In this document: positions 53,776-63,646 of the stretch, piece after piece
How the letters are laid out: each line of letters begins with the position of its first letter
Numbering within the stretch: the stretch's first letter is position 1
From: Myxococcales bacterium
GTDB lineage: Bacteria; Myxococcota; Bradymonadia; UBA7976; UBA1532
Assembly (NCBI GenBank): GCA_020633515.1
Contig: JACKDM010000011.1
Location: 38,962-102,961, forward strand
Reading direction: 5' to 3'
DNA: 64,000 nucleotides
Notes under the pieces: model-generated
The model's input: the letters and a program-made list of their open reading frames with translations, nothing else
Databases searched by the model: none
What the model was told of the DNA's origin: nothing
Translations under genes and position numbers: made by a program

Positions 53776-54906
53776 TCAATGCGGGGGCCGGTAGAAGGCG
53801 CGGATGACCTCGACGACGCGCTCGATGGCGCCCTCGGCGAGCTCGGGGTGCACGGGGAGCGCGAGCACCTCGCGGCAGGCGCGCTCGGCTTCGGGGAAAT
53901 CTCCTTGTCGGTGGCCGAGATGCGCGAAGCAGGGCTGGAGGTGCAGGGGCTCGGGGTAGTAGACCATCGTGCCGACGCCGTGGGCGGCGAGGTGGCGGGC
54001 GAGGCGGTCGCGGTCGCGGGCGCGGATGACGTACTGGTTGAAGACGTGCTCGCCGATCCGGCGCGGCGGCGGGGTGACGTGGCCGGCGGCGATGAGGTCG
54101 CCGTGGGCGAAGAGGGCGTCGTAGCGGTCGGCGTTGTGCTGGCGGGCCTGGGTCCAGCCGGCGAGGAGCGGGCGCTTGACGCGGAGGACGGCGGCCTGGA
54201 TCGCGTCGAGGCGGAAGTTCCCGCCGATGAGGTGGTGGTGGTACTTGGGCTTGCTGCCGTGCACGCGGAGGACGCGGACGCGCTCGGCGAGGGTGGCGTC
54301 GCGGGTGAGGACGGCGCCGGCGTCGCCGAAGGCGCCGAGGTTCTTGGTGGGGTAGAACGAGAGGCAGGCGAGCGCGCCGTGGTGGCCGACGCCGCGGCCG
54401 GCGAGGTTCGCGCCGATGGCCTGGGCGGCGTCTTCGATGATGGGGAGGCGGTGGGCGGCGAGGGCGTCGACGTCGGCGAGCTGGCCGAAGAGGTGGACGG
54501 GTAGGAGGGCCTTGGTGCGGGGGGTGATGGCGGCGGCGAGGGCGTCGGGGTCGATGTTGAAGGTGGCGGGGTCGATGTCGGCGAAGACGGGCCGGGCGCC
54601 GAGGCGGGCGATGGTGCCGGCGGTGGCGAAGAAGCTGAACGGGGTGGTGACGACCTCGTCGCCGGGGCCGATGTCGAGCGCCATGAGCGCGACGAGGAGC
54701 GCGTCGGTGCCGGAGGAGACGCCGATGGCGTGGGGGAGGTCGAGGTCTCGGGCGAGCTCTCGTTCGAAGGTGTCGACCTCTTCGCCGAGGATGAGCGCCT
54801 GCGCGTCGATGACGCGGGTGATGGCTTCGAGCGCGGCGTCGCGGTACTGCGCGAGCTGGGCGGGGAGGTCGAGGATCGGGATCTCGGGTTCGCTGCTTCG
54901 GCTCAT
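53776..54906 (-). CDS. DegT/DnrJ/EryC1/StrS family PLP aminotransferase
   Basis: 376 aa. Motifs: IPILDLPAQLAQYRDAALEA, AIGVSSGTDALLVALMALDI, VTTPFSFFATAGTIARLGAR, IIEDAAQAIGANLAGRGVGH and the PLP lysine in SFYPTKNLGAFGDAG. These enzymes transaminate keto-sugar nucleotides for surface glycans or antibiotics. No sugar-nucleotide genes are nearby. It overlaps the tandem DsbA-fold gene by ATGA, an unexpected partner. A 203-bp gap upstream of the next minus gene (53573-53775) shows no feature. Confidence 0.93.
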   Translation of the reverse strand: MSRSSEPEIPILDLPAQLAQYRDAALEAITRVIDAQALILGEEVDTFERELARDLDLPHAIGVSSGTDALLVALMALDIGPGDEVVTTPFSFFATAGTIARLGARPVFADIDPATFNIDPDALAAAITPRTKALLPVHLFGQLADVDALAAHRLPIIEDAAQAIGANLAGRGVGHHGALACLSFYPTKNLGAFGDAGAVLTRDATLAERVRVLRVHGSKPKYHHHLIGGNFRLDAIQAAVLRVKRPLLAGWTQARQHNADRYDALFAHGDLIAAGHVTPPPRRIGEHVFNQYVIRARDRDRLARHLAAHGVGTMVYYPEPLHLQPCFAHLGHRQGDFPEAERACREVLALPVHPELAEGAIERVVEVIRAFYRPPH

Positions 54907-56114
54907 GGTCTCCACCCGTCGAGGGCGCGCTCGACCATCTCGATGCGGTCCTGGCCCCAGAAGAGGATCGGGTCGGCGTCGGGCGCGGCGCGGACTTCGA
55001 AGGTGGGCACGCCGCAGGCGCCGGCGCGGTGGGCGAGCTCGGTGTTGTGGCGCAGGGCGTCCTTGATGGCGGGGGTCTCGGTGGCGGCGAGGATCGCGGC
55101 GGCGTCGTGGCCTTGCTCGGTGATGATCGCGGCGAGGGTGGCCTCGTCGTCGATGGGGCGGTCGTCGGCCCAGGCGGCGCGGTAGAGGGGGACGGTGAGG
55201 CGGGGCTCGACGAGGGCGGCGCGGAGCGGGCGCACGGTGCGGATGGGGAAGCGGCTCGGGAAGCGGAACGGGACGTCGCGGAGCCGGGCGTGGTCGTGGA
55301 GGTCGCGGGTGACGTAGCGGCGCTTGGCGGCGGGCATTTCGAAGAGCGGGACGTCGGGGGTGCCGATGGCGCGGAAGAGGGCGCCGAGGAGGATGGGGCG
55401 CCATTCGAGGCGGGCGCCGTGGGCGGCGGCGACGCGCTCGGCTTCGAGGGCGGCGAGGTAGCTGAACGGGCTCGCGAAGTCGTGGAAGAGGGTGAGCACG
55501 GGCGGCTCGGTGGGCGGTTTTGGACTGTAGGTCGCGGGTTTGCCGCCGAGCGCGGCCTCGACGAGGTGCATGCGGTCGGCGCCCCAGTAGAGGCGGTCGG
55601 CGGTCCAGAAGGCGGGCACGCCGAAGACGCCGCGCTCGACGGCTTCGGCGGTGGCGGCGTAGAGCGCGTCGCGGGTGGCAGAGGTCTCGATGACGGCGGG
55701 GTCGACGTCGTGGGCGGCGGCGATCTCGGCGAGCACGGCGCGGTCGGCGACGTCGCGGCCCTCGACCCAGTAGGCGCGGTAGAGCGCGTGGGTGAGCGCG
55801 ACGCGGGTGGGGCCTTCGGTGGCGATGAGGAGGCGCATGGCGTCGACGGTGCGGCGGGGGTGCTCGGCCGGGAGGGTGAGCGGGGCGTCGGCGAGCGCGG
55901 CCTGGCGGTGCATGTCGAGGAGGTTCTGCCGGGCGCGGGGGGCGCTCATGGCGCGCATGGGGAGGGGGTCGCGGCCGAGGGCCTTGAAGACGCCGCCGAG
56001 GAGGATGGGGCGCCAGCGCAGCTCGGCGCCGGTGCGGGCGGCGAGGGCTTCGACGCGGCGGGAGGCGATGTAGGCGTAGGGGCAGACGATGTCGTAGTGG
56101 AAGTCGAGGCGCAT
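54903..56114 (-). CDS. Tandem fusion of two DsbA-fold (HCCA-isomerase-like) domains
   Basis: 403 aa from ATG 56114. Residues 1-195 and ~207-400 are two copies of the same domain, each ending in an EMVERAL/HLVEAAL helix and containing WRPILLG (copy one LGGVFKALG, copy two LGALFRAIG). Copy one opens LDFHYDIVCPYAYIASRRVE and copy two LTLFHDFASPFSYLAALEAE. The first thus has CPY and the second SPF at the active-site turn. The family includes 2-hydroxychromene-2-carboxylate isomerase and kappa GST. Both cis-Pro motifs (GVPAF, GVPTF) are intact. The fusion is unusual and the reaction unknown. Confidence 0.88.
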   Translation of the reverse strand: MRLDFHYDIVCPYAYIASRRVEALAARTGAELRWRPILLGGVFKALGRDPLPMRAMSAPRARQNLLDMHRQAALADAPLTLPAEHPRRTVDAMRLLIATEGPTRVALTHALYRAYWVEGRDVADRAVLAEIAAAHDVDPAVIETSATRDALYAATAEAVERGVFGVPAFWTADRLYWGADRMHLVEAALGGKPATYSPKPPTEPPVLTLFHDFASPFSYLAALEAERVAAAHGARLEWRPILLGALFRAIGTPDVPLFEMPAAKRRYVTRDLHDHARLRDVPFRFPSRFPIRTVRPLRAALVEPRLTVPLYRAAWADDRPIDDEATLAAIITEQGHDAAAILAATETPAIKDALRHNTELAHRAGACGVPTFEVRAAPDADPILFWGQDRIEMVERALDGWRP

Positions 56115-56222
56115 GGCGGCATCTTGGCGCGCGGGCGGGCGGGCGTCCACCGGGTCGCGCGGCGGGGTTGCGAGGAGCGGCGTTTGCTGGCGAGACTCGG
56201 GGAATCGACGGGGGAGGCTGCG

Positions 56223-57065
56223 ATGCGGCGATGGTTCGGGGTGCTGTGCGCGGTGGCGCTGTGGGGCTGCGGGGGCGAGGACGACGGCGGCGGCGGCGGG
56301 GTGGTGACGCTGCCCGACGCGGCGGTCGCGGTGGACGCGGCGGTGGTGGTCGAGCCGCACGTCACCTTCTGTGGGGAGCGGGCGGCGGCGGTCTGCGGCT
56401 GGGGCTACGGGTGCTTCGGCGAGAACAGCGGGTCGCTGCGGATCTTCGGGCTCGGGGGGGCGACCGAGGCGGCGTGCGTGGCCGAGCAGACCGAGCGGTG
56501 CGTGGCCGATCTGGACGATCGCTTCATGCGGGGCACGCTGATGTTCTCGGCCGATGGCGCGCCGGTGTGCGTGCAGCGGCTCGCGGCGGCGCCCTGCCTC
56601 GATACGTCGCCGAGCGCCTGGGTGGGGCAGTGGCAGGATTACGTGCAGACCTGGTGCGGCAGCGTGGCGCGGGGTTCGGTGACGTCGGGCGGTGGGTGCC
56701 GGGTGCAGGCCGACTGCGCGAGCCTGGAGGACGCCTGCGTCGACGGCGCGTGCGGGCCGATCCCGCCGGCGTCGCTGGTGCAGGTGTGCGCGGGGGGCGA
56801 CCTCGGGGTGCCGGTGGCCGACGCGGGGTGCCCGACGGGGACCTGCGTGGACATCGGCGGGGTCGGGGTCTGCTCGGCGAGCTGCGCGGGCGGGCGGCGG
56901 TGCGGGGCGGGCGGGACGTGCATCATCGCGACGGCGCTCGGCGGCGCGCCGCGGCCGTACTGCGCGCGGAGCTGCTTCCGCGAGGGTGATCCGTTCTGCG
57001 GCGACGACTTCGCGTGCGCGACGATCGGGGAGAGCGAGAGCCGGGCCTGCCAGCCGCCGGAGTGA
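56223..57065 (+). CDS. Cys-rich lipoprotein, unknown function
   Basis: 280 aa from ATG 56223. Lipobox ALWGC (about residue 16) is followed by a Gly/Asp linker and a ~230-residue Cys-rich region (ERAAAVCGWGYGCFGENSGS, CRVQADCASLEDACVDGACG, GGRRCGAGGTCIIATALGG). It is the fourth lipoprotein of this style in the window. The first part of the mature domain resembles other myxobacterial lipoproteins of unknown role. It runs alone before dus. Confidence 0.82.
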   Translation: MRRWFGVLCAVALWGCGGEDDGGGGGVVTLPDAAVAVDAAVVVEPHVTFCGERAAAVCGWGYGCFGENSGSLRIFGLGGATEAACVAEQTERCVADLDDRFMRGTLMFSADGAPVCVQRLAAAPCLDTSPSAWVGQWQDYVQTWCGSVARGSVTSGGGCRVQADCASLEDACVDGACGPIPPASLVQVCAGGDLGVPVADAGCPTGTCVDIGGVGVCSASCAGGRRCGAGGTCIIATALGGAPRPYCARSCFREGDPFCGDDFACATIGESESRACQPPE

Positions 57066-57103
57066 TTTGATCCGCGGCGGGGCAATCGCTACCGTCCGGC
57101 GCG

Positions 57104-58183
57104 ATGACTCAAGCCCCCGCGTTTCACATCGGCCCGATCCCCGTCGCCCACCCCACCGCGCTCGCGCCGATGGAGGGCATCACCGATCGGCCGTTTCGCA
57201 ACCTGATCCGCGGCCTCGGCGGCTGCGGGCTCACCGTCACCGAGTTCATCCGCAGCGACCTGCTCGGCCGCCACGACAAGCGCGCGTGGGCGATGGCCGA
57301 GCTCGACCCGGACGAGCACCCGGTCAGCATCCAGATCTATGGCCGCGAGCCGGCGGTGATGGCGCTCGCCGCGGTGCAGTGCGAGGAGATCGGCGCCGAC
57401 GTCGTCGACCTCAACCTCGGCTGCCCGAGCAAGAAGGTCACCGCGGGCTGTTCGGGCTCGGCGCTGATGCGGGAGCCGGCGCTGGCGCGGGCGATCTTCG
57501 AGGCGGTCGCGGCGGCGGTCTCGGTGCCGATGACGGTGAAGATGCGGCTCGGCTGGGATCACGACGCGCTCAACGCGCCGGTGATCGCGAAGATGGCCGA
57601 GGACGCGGGCGCGCGGATGGTGGCGGTGCACGGGCGCACGCGGATGCAGATGTACACCGGGGTCGCCGACTGGGCGGCGGTGCGGGCGGTGAAGGCGGCC
57701 GTGTCGATCCCGGTGCTGTGCAATGGCGACATCTTGACGGTCGAGGACGCGGTCGCGGCGCTCGATGCGTCGGGCGCGGACGGGGTGATGGTCGGGCGGG
57801 GCACGATGCGCGACCCGTGGATCCTGCGGCGGATCGCCGATCGGCTCGCGGGGCGGGCGCCCTATCGGCCGCCGCTGGCCGATCGGGAGGCGGTGCTCTT
57901 GCGCTACTTCGAGTTGATCGCGGCCGAGGCGTACACCGAGCGGGCCGCGGTCGGGCGCATGAAGAAGGTGACCGGCTACTTCACCCGCGGGCTGCCCTAC
58001 GGCGCCGAGCTGCGCGACGCGATCTATCACAGCCACGCGATCGAGCCGATCCGGGACGCGGTGCGGGGCTGGTTTTTGCGGGTCGCGGCCGAGGGGATCG
58101 AGGATGGCTTCGTGCGGGTGCACGAGGAGGGCGCTTCGAACTACGCGGCGGGCGACGCGCGCACCTTGCAGCGGGCGTCGTGA
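57104..58183 (+). CDS. dus: tRNA-dihydrouridine synthase
   Basis: 359 aa. A TIM-barrel flavoprotein that reduces uridines in tRNA D-loops. TALAPMEGITDRPFRNLIRG, VDLNLGCPSKKVTAGCSGSA (catalytic Cys), VPMTVKMRLGWD, VHGRTRMQMYTGVADW and PVLCNGDILTVEDA are all present. The C-terminal helical RNA-binding domain is also there. It most resembles bacterial DusB/DusA-like enzymes. Which site it modifies is not decided here. The stop overlaps the GAF-like gene. Confidence 0.94.
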   Translation: MTQAPAFHIGPIPVAHPTALAPMEGITDRPFRNLIRGLGGCGLTVTEFIRSDLLGRHDKRAWAMAELDPDEHPVSIQIYGREPAVMALAAVQCEEIGADVVDLNLGCPSKKVTAGCSGSALMREPALARAIFEAVAAAVSVPMTVKMRLGWDHDALNAPVIAKMAEDAGARMVAVHGRTRMQMYTGVADWAAVRAVKAAVSIPVLCNGDILTVEDAVAALDASGADGVMVGRGTMRDPWILRRIADRLAGRAPYRPPLADREAVLLRYFELIAAEAYTERAAVGRMKKVTGYFTRGLPYGAELRDAIYHSHAIEPIRDAVRGWFLRVAAEGIEDGFVRVHEEGASNYAAGDARTLQRAS

Positions 58184-58590
58184 TGGACGCGGGTGATATG
58201 CGCTGGCTGGCGGCGGCGCTGGCGGCGGCGGGCGCGGTCGCGGGCACGGTGCATCGGCGCGCGGGCGATCGGCTGGTGATCACGGCGGCGGTCGAGATCC
58301 CGCCGCCGGTGGTGGCGGCGACGCGGGAGATCCCGCGCGGGAAGGGCATGGCGGGGCTGGCGTGGCTGCGGGGGGCGCCGGTGACGACGTGCGACCTGCA
58401 GAGCGATACGAGCGGCGACGTGCGGCCGGGCGCGAAGGCGGTGGGGGCGGGGCAGGCGGTGGCGGTGCCGGTCTTCGGCGACGACGGCGCGCTGCGGGCG
58501 GTGGTGGGGTTCGCGTTCGCGGAGAGCGGCGAGCCGGACGCGGCGCGGATCGCGGCGCTCGCGGCGGCGGCGGCGACGTTGGCGGGGTGA
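58183..58590 (+). CDS. GAF-like domain protein
   Basis: 135 aa from the ATG overlapping the dus stop. The core REIPRGKGMAGLAWLRGAPV, CDLQSDTSG and AVAVPVFGDDGALRAVVGFA has the layout of a small stand-alone GAF domain. The N-terminal Ala-rich helix (MRWLAAALAAAGAVAG) is not a convincing signal peptide. GAF domains bind small ligands. No output domain is attached. Confidence 0.65.
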   Translation: MDAGDMRWLAAALAAAGAVAGTVHRRAGDRLVITAAVEIPPPVVAATREIPRGKGMAGLAWLRGAPVTTCDLQSDTSGDVRPGAKAVGAGQAVAVPVFGDDGALRAVVGFAFAESGEPDAARIAALAAAAATLAG

Positions 58591-58600
58591 TTCCCGCAGT

Positions 58601-58621
58601 ATTCCGGTCGGGATTTGGAAT
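58601..58621. promoter_or_regulatory. Inverted repeat upstream of cysD
   Basis: ATTCC (58601-58605) and GGAAT (58617-58621) form a palindrome with an 11-bp spacer, and a second overlapping GGATT-TGG-AATCC lies in it. It is the only AT-containing palindrome in the 94-bp gap before cysD, so it is a candidate regulator site for sulphate genes. The regulator is unknown. Confidence 0.35.
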
Positions 58622-58684
58622 CCGGCTTTGCGGCCGGCGCATCGGTTGCGGTAGCGTGCCCCCCGAGTCGGACGGAGACGGCTG

Positions 58685-59545
<861 letters not shown>

Positions 59546-59549
59546 CGCC

Positions 59550-61391
59550 ATGTGGGTCGAGAGGGACGCCGCCGTGATCACCGCCGCCGCACCCGAAGCC
59601 GCCGCGCCCGAAGCCGCGCGCGAACAGATGAACATCGTGATCGTGGGCCATGTGGACCACGGCAAGTCGACGCTGGTGGGGCGGCTGCTCGCCGACACCG
59701 AGTCGATCGATCCGGCCAAGATCGCGCAGGTGCGCGAGCTGTGCGCGCGGCAGGGCAAGCACTTCGAGTATGCGTTCCTGCTCGACGCGCTCGAGGCGGA
59801 GCGCGACCAGGGGATCACGATCGACGCGGCGCGGTGCTTCTTCCGGTCGGAGAAGCGTGACTACATCCTCATCGATGCGCCGGGGCACATCGAGTTCCTC
59901 AAGAACATGATCTCGGGCGCGGCGCGGGCCGAGGCGGCGGTGCTGTTGATCGACGCGGCGGAAGGCGTGCAGGAGAACAGCCGGCGGCATGGCTACATGC
60001 TCGGGCTGCTCGGGATCCGGCAGGTCGTCGTCGCGGTGAACAAGCTCGATCGGGTCGGGTATGACCAGGCGGTCTTCGATCGCGTCGAGGCGGAGTATCG
60101 GGCGTTCCTCGCGCGCATCGACCTGACGCCGGCGGCGTTCGTGCCGGTGAGCGCGTTGCAGGGCGACAACCTGATCGGGGCGAGCGAGAACACGCCGTGG
60201 TATCGGGGGCTGTCGGTGCTCGGGGCGATCGACGCCTTCCAGAAGGCGCCGCCGCTGGCCGATCGGCCGCTGCGGATGCCGGTGCAGGACGTCTACCGCT
60301 TCAACCGGGCGGGTGATACGCGGCGGATCATCGCGGGGCGGGTGACGGCGGGGCGGCTGCGGGTGGGCGACGAGGTGGTGTTCCTGCCGAGCGGGAAGTC
60401 GACGCGGATCGCGAGCGTCGAGGCGTTCGCGGCCGATCCGCCGTCGGGGGCGGTGGCGGGTGAGTCGATCGGCGTGACGATGGCGGAGCAGATCTACGTG
60501 GCGCGCGGTGACGTGATGGCGCACCCGGCGGACGCGCCGCGGGTCTCCAACCGCTTGCGCGCCAACGTCTTCTGGCTCGGGCGGCGGCCGCTGCGGCGGG
60601 GGCGGACCTACAAGCTGAAGATGGCGACGTTCAGCGGGCTGTGTGAGGTGGAGCGCTTCATCGAGGTGATGGACGCCTCGGCGCTCGCCGACGCGGGGCA
60701 CCCCGATCGGGTGGAGCGGCACGAGGTCGCCGAGGTGGTGCTGCGGCTGCGGCGGCCGATGGCGACGGACCTGAGCCACGAGTTCGCCGACACCGGGCGC
60801 TTCGTGCTGGTCGACGGCTACGACGTCGCGGGCGGCGGGATCGTGCGCGACGTGCTGGAAGCGGGCGCCGACGGCGACACGATGCGGTGGACGACCGAGG
60901 TGGGCGCGATCAACCGGCCGCTGCGGGAGGCGAAGCACGGGCATCGGGCGGCGCTGCTGGTGGTGCACGACGACCTCGACCACAACGGCAAGGGGCTCGC
61001 GGCGGCGATCGAGGAGTCGCTGTGGTCGAGCGGGCGGGCGGTGTTCCGGCTCGATCTGGGCGCGGGCGACGTGCAGAAGGTGGGGCCGGGGGAGCTGTTG
61101 CCGCGGTCGATCACGCTCGGGCTGGTGGCGGGGCTGCTCAACGCGGGGCAGATCGTGGTGGCGACGGTGCCCTGGAGCGACGATCACACGCACGACGAGG
61201 TGCTGTCGCTGCCGGGCATGGACGCGGTGCCGCAGTGTCAGGTGCGGTTCCGGCCGGAGGCGAACGACGCGGCGCCGGTGGCGGGCGAGGCGCTCGACGA
61301 CGACCGCGACTGGGCGCTCGATCCGGCGCTGGAGCCGCGGGCGCTGCACGACGTGGTGAAGCGGCGGCTGGAGCGGTTGATCGGGCGCTGA
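59550..61391 (+). CDS. cysN: Sulfate adenylyltransferase GTPase subunit with degenerate APS-kinase-like tail
   Basis: 613 aa. The elongation-factor-like GTPase shows [48 protein letters not shown] and VNKLDRVGY, then beta-barrel domains to about residue 460. From residue 464 a CysC-type domain is recognisable ([49 protein letters not shown]), but the P-loop GxxGAGKST is lost and so is the DGDNxR motif. The protein looks like a CysNC whose kinase half is inactive, so APS, not PAPS, would be the product unless another kinase exists. Residues 575-613 are an acidic then basic tail. Confidence 0.93.
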   Translation: MWVERDAAVITAAAPEAAAPEAAREQMNIVIVGHVDHGKSTLVGRLLADTESIDPAKIAQVRELCARQGKHFEYAFLLDALEAERDQGITIDAARCFFRSEKRDYILIDAPGHIEFLKNMISGAARAEAAVLLIDAAEGVQENSRRHGYMLGLLGIRQVVVAVNKLDRVGYDQAVFDRVEAEYRAFLARIDLTPAAFVPVSALQGDNLIGASENTPWYRGLSVLGAIDAFQKAPPLADRPLRMPVQDVYRFNRAGDTRRIIAGRVTAGRLRVGDEVVFLPSGKSTRIASVEAFAADPPSGAVAGESIGVTMAEQIYVARGDVMAHPADAPRVSNRLRANVFWLGRRPLRRGRTYKLKMATFSGLCEVERFIEVMDASALADAGHPDRVERHEVAEVVLRLRRPMATDLSHEFADTGRFVLVDGYDVAGGGIVRDVLEAGADGDTMRWTTEVGAINRPLREAKHGHRAALLVVHDDLDHNGKGLAAAIEESLWSSGRAVFRLDLGAGDVQKVGPGELLPRSITLGLVAGLLNAGQIVVATVPWSDDHTHDEVLSLPGMDAVPQCQVRFRPEANDAAPVAGEALDDDRDWALDPALEPRALHDVVKRRLERLIGR

Positions 61392-61396
61392 GCAGA

Positions 61397-61443
61397 CGAC
61401 GAAGCGGAGATCCCGCCCGCAGGGCGGCCTTGTGAGCACGGCG
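61397..61443 (+). repeat. Dispersed 47-bp repeat, copy 2
   Basis: It matches 10330-10376 in the same orientation, including CGACGAAGCG, the CCGCCC/GGGCGG palindrome and GAGCACGGCG. It begins 6 bp after the cysN stop, in a convergent intergenic region. Confidence 0.55.
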
Positions 61444-61473
61444 GGATCGGGCGCTGAGCCGCGCGCAGCAAGG

Positions 61474-61494
61474 CCGTCCCCTCGAAGGGGACGG
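61474..61494. terminator. Hairpin between convergent cysN and greB
   Basis: A perfect 9-bp stem CCGTCCCCT (61474-61482) with AGGGGACGG (61486-61494) and a 3-nt loop. No T run follows on either strand, so it may work as a stalling hairpin rather than a classical terminator. Confidence 0.4.
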
Positions 61495-61502
61495 GTCGGC
61501 GG

Positions 61503-61997
61503 TCAGCCGTTGCGCGGGTCGCGGTTGTGGATGGCGAGGATGGTGTAGCCGACGCGGCGGCCGGGCACGGAGACCTCGATCTCGTCGTCGACGACCTTGC
61601 CGAGCAGCGCCTTGCCGACCGGGGAGTGCATCGAGATCCAGCCCGCCTTGGCGTCGGTCTCGTCGGTGCCGACGATGCGGAAGACGCGGACGTCGCCGTC
61701 GTCGTTCTCGACCTCGACATAGGAGAGGAAGCGCACCTTGTCGTTGCGGGTCGGGGGGGCGACGATCTCCATCTCGTCGAGCTTCTCGGTGAGGAACTCG
61801 AGCCGCTTGTCGATCTGGCGCAGCCGCTTCTTGCCGTAGATGTATTCGGCGTTCTCGCTGCGGTCGCCCTCGGCGGCGGCCGAGGCGACGGTGGCGACCA
61901 CCTCGGGGCGCTCGCGGTGGAGCAGGTGGTCGATCTCGTCGGTGATCTTCTTGTAGCCCTCGGCGCTGATGTACTGCTTCTGCGGCTTCTTGGCCAT
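61503..61997 (-). CDS. greB: Transcription elongation factor GreB
   Basis: 164 aa. The N-terminal coiled coil has the family tip acidic residues (AAAEGDRSENAEYIYGKKRL) and IDKRLEFLTEKLDEMEIV. The C-terminal FKBP-like domain has YVEVENDDGDVRVFRIVGTD and GWISMHSPVGKALLGK. YIYGKKRLRQID and the N-terminal KKPQKQYIS favour GreB over GreA. It rescues backtracked RNA polymerase by stimulating transcript cleavage. Confidence 0.94.
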   Translation of the reverse strand: MAKKPQKQYISAEGYKKITDEIDHLLHRERPEVVATVASAAAEGDRSENAEYIYGKKRLRQIDKRLEFLTEKLDEMEIVAPPTRNDKVRFLSYVEVENDDGDVRVFRIVGTDETDAKAGWISMHSPVGKALLGKVVDDEIEVSVPGRRVGYTILAIHNRDPRNG

Positions 61998-62167
61998 GGC
62001 GTCGCGTGCCCTCCGATCGGAGTGGGGCGGGATTGCTGCCACCATCGACCACCCCGCGTCAACCCCCGTGGGGGCGTGATCGGCGCGGTGAGGGCGCGCC
62101 ACGGTTGACGCCGGCCGCGTGATCCCTAGAATCGCGTTCCGACCACCCCCGGACGGAGATGCACCCC

Positions 62168-62461
62168 ATGTCGCGCCTCGCCCGCCTCTGCCTGTTCGCC
62201 CTCGCCACGACCTTCGCCGCCGGCTGCTGGGGCGATCCGATCGCGATCCGCAGCCCGCAGGACACCGACAAGATCCCGGCCGCCGCGCGGAGCAAGGAGG
62301 AGAAGGCCCTGCTCAACAAGCTCGGCAAGTCGCCGGCGGTGCCCGCGGGCCACGGCGCCCCGGCCGCGGCGCCGGCGGCGGGCGGTGCCCCGACCGGCGG
62401 CGCGCCGGCGCAGGCCGCCGAGGGGACCGACGAGACCCAGGGCGGCCCCGAGCGGCACTGA
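62168..62461 (+). CDS. Small lipoprotein, unknown function
   Basis: 97 aa from ATG 62168; GGAG is 9 nt upstream, while the ATG at 62159 would touch it. Signal peptide and lipobox AAGC (residues ~17-20) are followed by a charged segment (SKEEKALLNKLGK) and an Ala/Gly/Pro tail. There is no domain. It is flanked by a 170-bp gap from greB and a 91-bp gap to the GroES-like gene. Confidence 0.7.
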   Translation: MSRLARLCLFALATTFAAGCWGDPIAIRSPQDTDKIPAAARSKEEKALLNKLGKSPAVPAGHGAPAAAPAAGGAPTGGAPAQAAEGTDETQGGPERH

Positions 62462-62552
62462 GCGCTCCCCTGCCCTGCCCGGCCTGCGCACCGCTCCCCT
62501 CCCCTGCGCTCCGCTGTCTTCTCCTGGTCTGCCCTCGTGAGGCGCCCGGACG

Positions 62553-62918
62553 CTACTGCAAGGCGTCGGGCTCGACCTCTTCGACGACCGCCCACACCGA
62601 CTTGACCTCGACGAGCCGCAGCGCGTCGTCCCACGGGACCGGCAGGCCGCCTTCCTTGGGGAAGAGCACGTAGGCGCCGAGCGGGACGCCGCTGACGTTC
62701 TGCCCGAGCGACTTGTCGTCCTCTTCGCTCTCGGCGCGGGCGACCTCGACGACCTCGCCGTAGAGCGCCTGCGCGTGCTCCTCCTTGACGCCTTGCGGCA
62801 GGTAGAGGCCGGCGGAGGAGCGCTCGTCGAGCTTGAGGACGCGCACGAGCACCCGCGGCCCGAGCGGCTTGATGTAGCGGACCTTGCGGTGCGAGGGGGG
62901 AGCGGCGGGGTCGGGCAT
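62553..62918 (-). CDS. Divergent GroES-like (Cpn10 fold) protein
   Basis: 121 aa. The fold pattern is VRYIKPLGPRVLVRVLKLDE, SAGLYLPQGVKEEHAQALYG, EVVEVARAE, GAYVLFPKEGGLPVPWDD and SVWAVVEEVEP, closely following the strand order of GroES. An acidic insertion (AESEEDDKSLGQNVSGVP) sits where the roof loop is expected. The mobile loop (GLYLPQG) is shortened compared with GGIVLT/GIIIPD types. No groEL adjoins. It may be a second co-chaperonin-like protein rather than housekeeping GroES. Confidence 0.75.
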   Translation of the reverse strand: MPDPAAPPSHRKVRYIKPLGPRVLVRVLKLDERSSAGLYLPQGVKEEHAQALYGEVVEVARAESEEDDKSLGQNVSGVPLGAYVLFPKEGGLPVPWDDALRLVEVKSVWAVVEEVEPDALQ

Positions 62919-62976
62919 CGGGGGCGGTCTCCACGCGGGGGTTGCAAATCGCCGGGTCATGGACCTACCAAGGGCC

Positions 62977-63636
62977 ATGGCACGCATCATCCTCACCCTC
63001 GCCGGTCCCTGGGACAAGCCCCCCGCGCTGCGCACGCCCTTCTCGCTGAGCGAGGGGCCGCCCGATCCCACCCTCATCGACGACTTCCGCGCGCTCGCGG
63101 CCGAGACCGATGGGCTCGACGAGGCGCAGCTCGCGGCGATCGCGAAGCACACGATGCTCATCACCGCCGAGCACGCCTTCGAAGGGCCGGGCAAGCTCGA
63201 CGCGGCGGCGGCGGCGGCGAAGCTGATGCACGACGCGTTCGCGGCGGGCGCGCTCGGGGTGCGGGTCGAGACGGGGCTCAAGGTCTTCGGGCCGGGGGTG
63301 ACCGAGGGGCTCGACCTGCGGGAGCCGGCGGTGCTGTTGCACCTGCTGGTCGAGGTGGTGGTCGACGACGAGGTGGTCGCGACCGAGGGCATGCAGGCGT
63401 TCGACCTGCCCGATGTGCAGGTGCGCTACGACGAGGAGGACGGGCCGGCGCAGGCGGCGGCGTTCGCGCTGGCGGCGCGCATGGCCTGCGATCGGTTCCG
63501 GCCGGTCGATGGCGGGGTGTTCCGGGCGAGCGAGAGCGCGCCGCTGTATGCGGTGCAGCGGGTCGAGCCGGTCGCGGAGCCGGGGCCGTTCGACAACCCG
63601 CGGGGGGCGTGGCGGCTCGGGCTCAAGGCGGGCTGA
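62977..63636 (+). CDS. Conserved-looking cytoplasmic protein, possible DUF4261-like
   Basis: 219 aa from ATG 62977 (ATG 62959 is possible). The pattern HTMLITAEHAFEGPGK, a hydrophobic helix (AAKLMHDAFAAGALGVRV) and VVATEGMQAFDLPDVQVRY recall the immunity-like DUF4261 layout, but this is by memory only. There is no signal peptide or membrane segment. It is followed within 11 bp by another gene in the same direction. Confidence 0.55.
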   Translation: MARIILTLAGPWDKPPALRTPFSLSEGPPDPTLIDDFRALAAETDGLDEAQLAAIAKHTMLITAEHAFEGPGKLDAAAAAAKLMHDAFAAGALGVRVETGLKVFGPGVTEGLDLREPAVLLHLLVEVVVDDEVVATEGMQAFDLPDVQVRYDEEDGPAQAAAFALAARMACDRFRPVDGGVFRASESAPLYAVQRVEPVAEPGPFDNPRGAWRLGLKAG

Positions 63637-63646
63637 GCGGCGGGCG

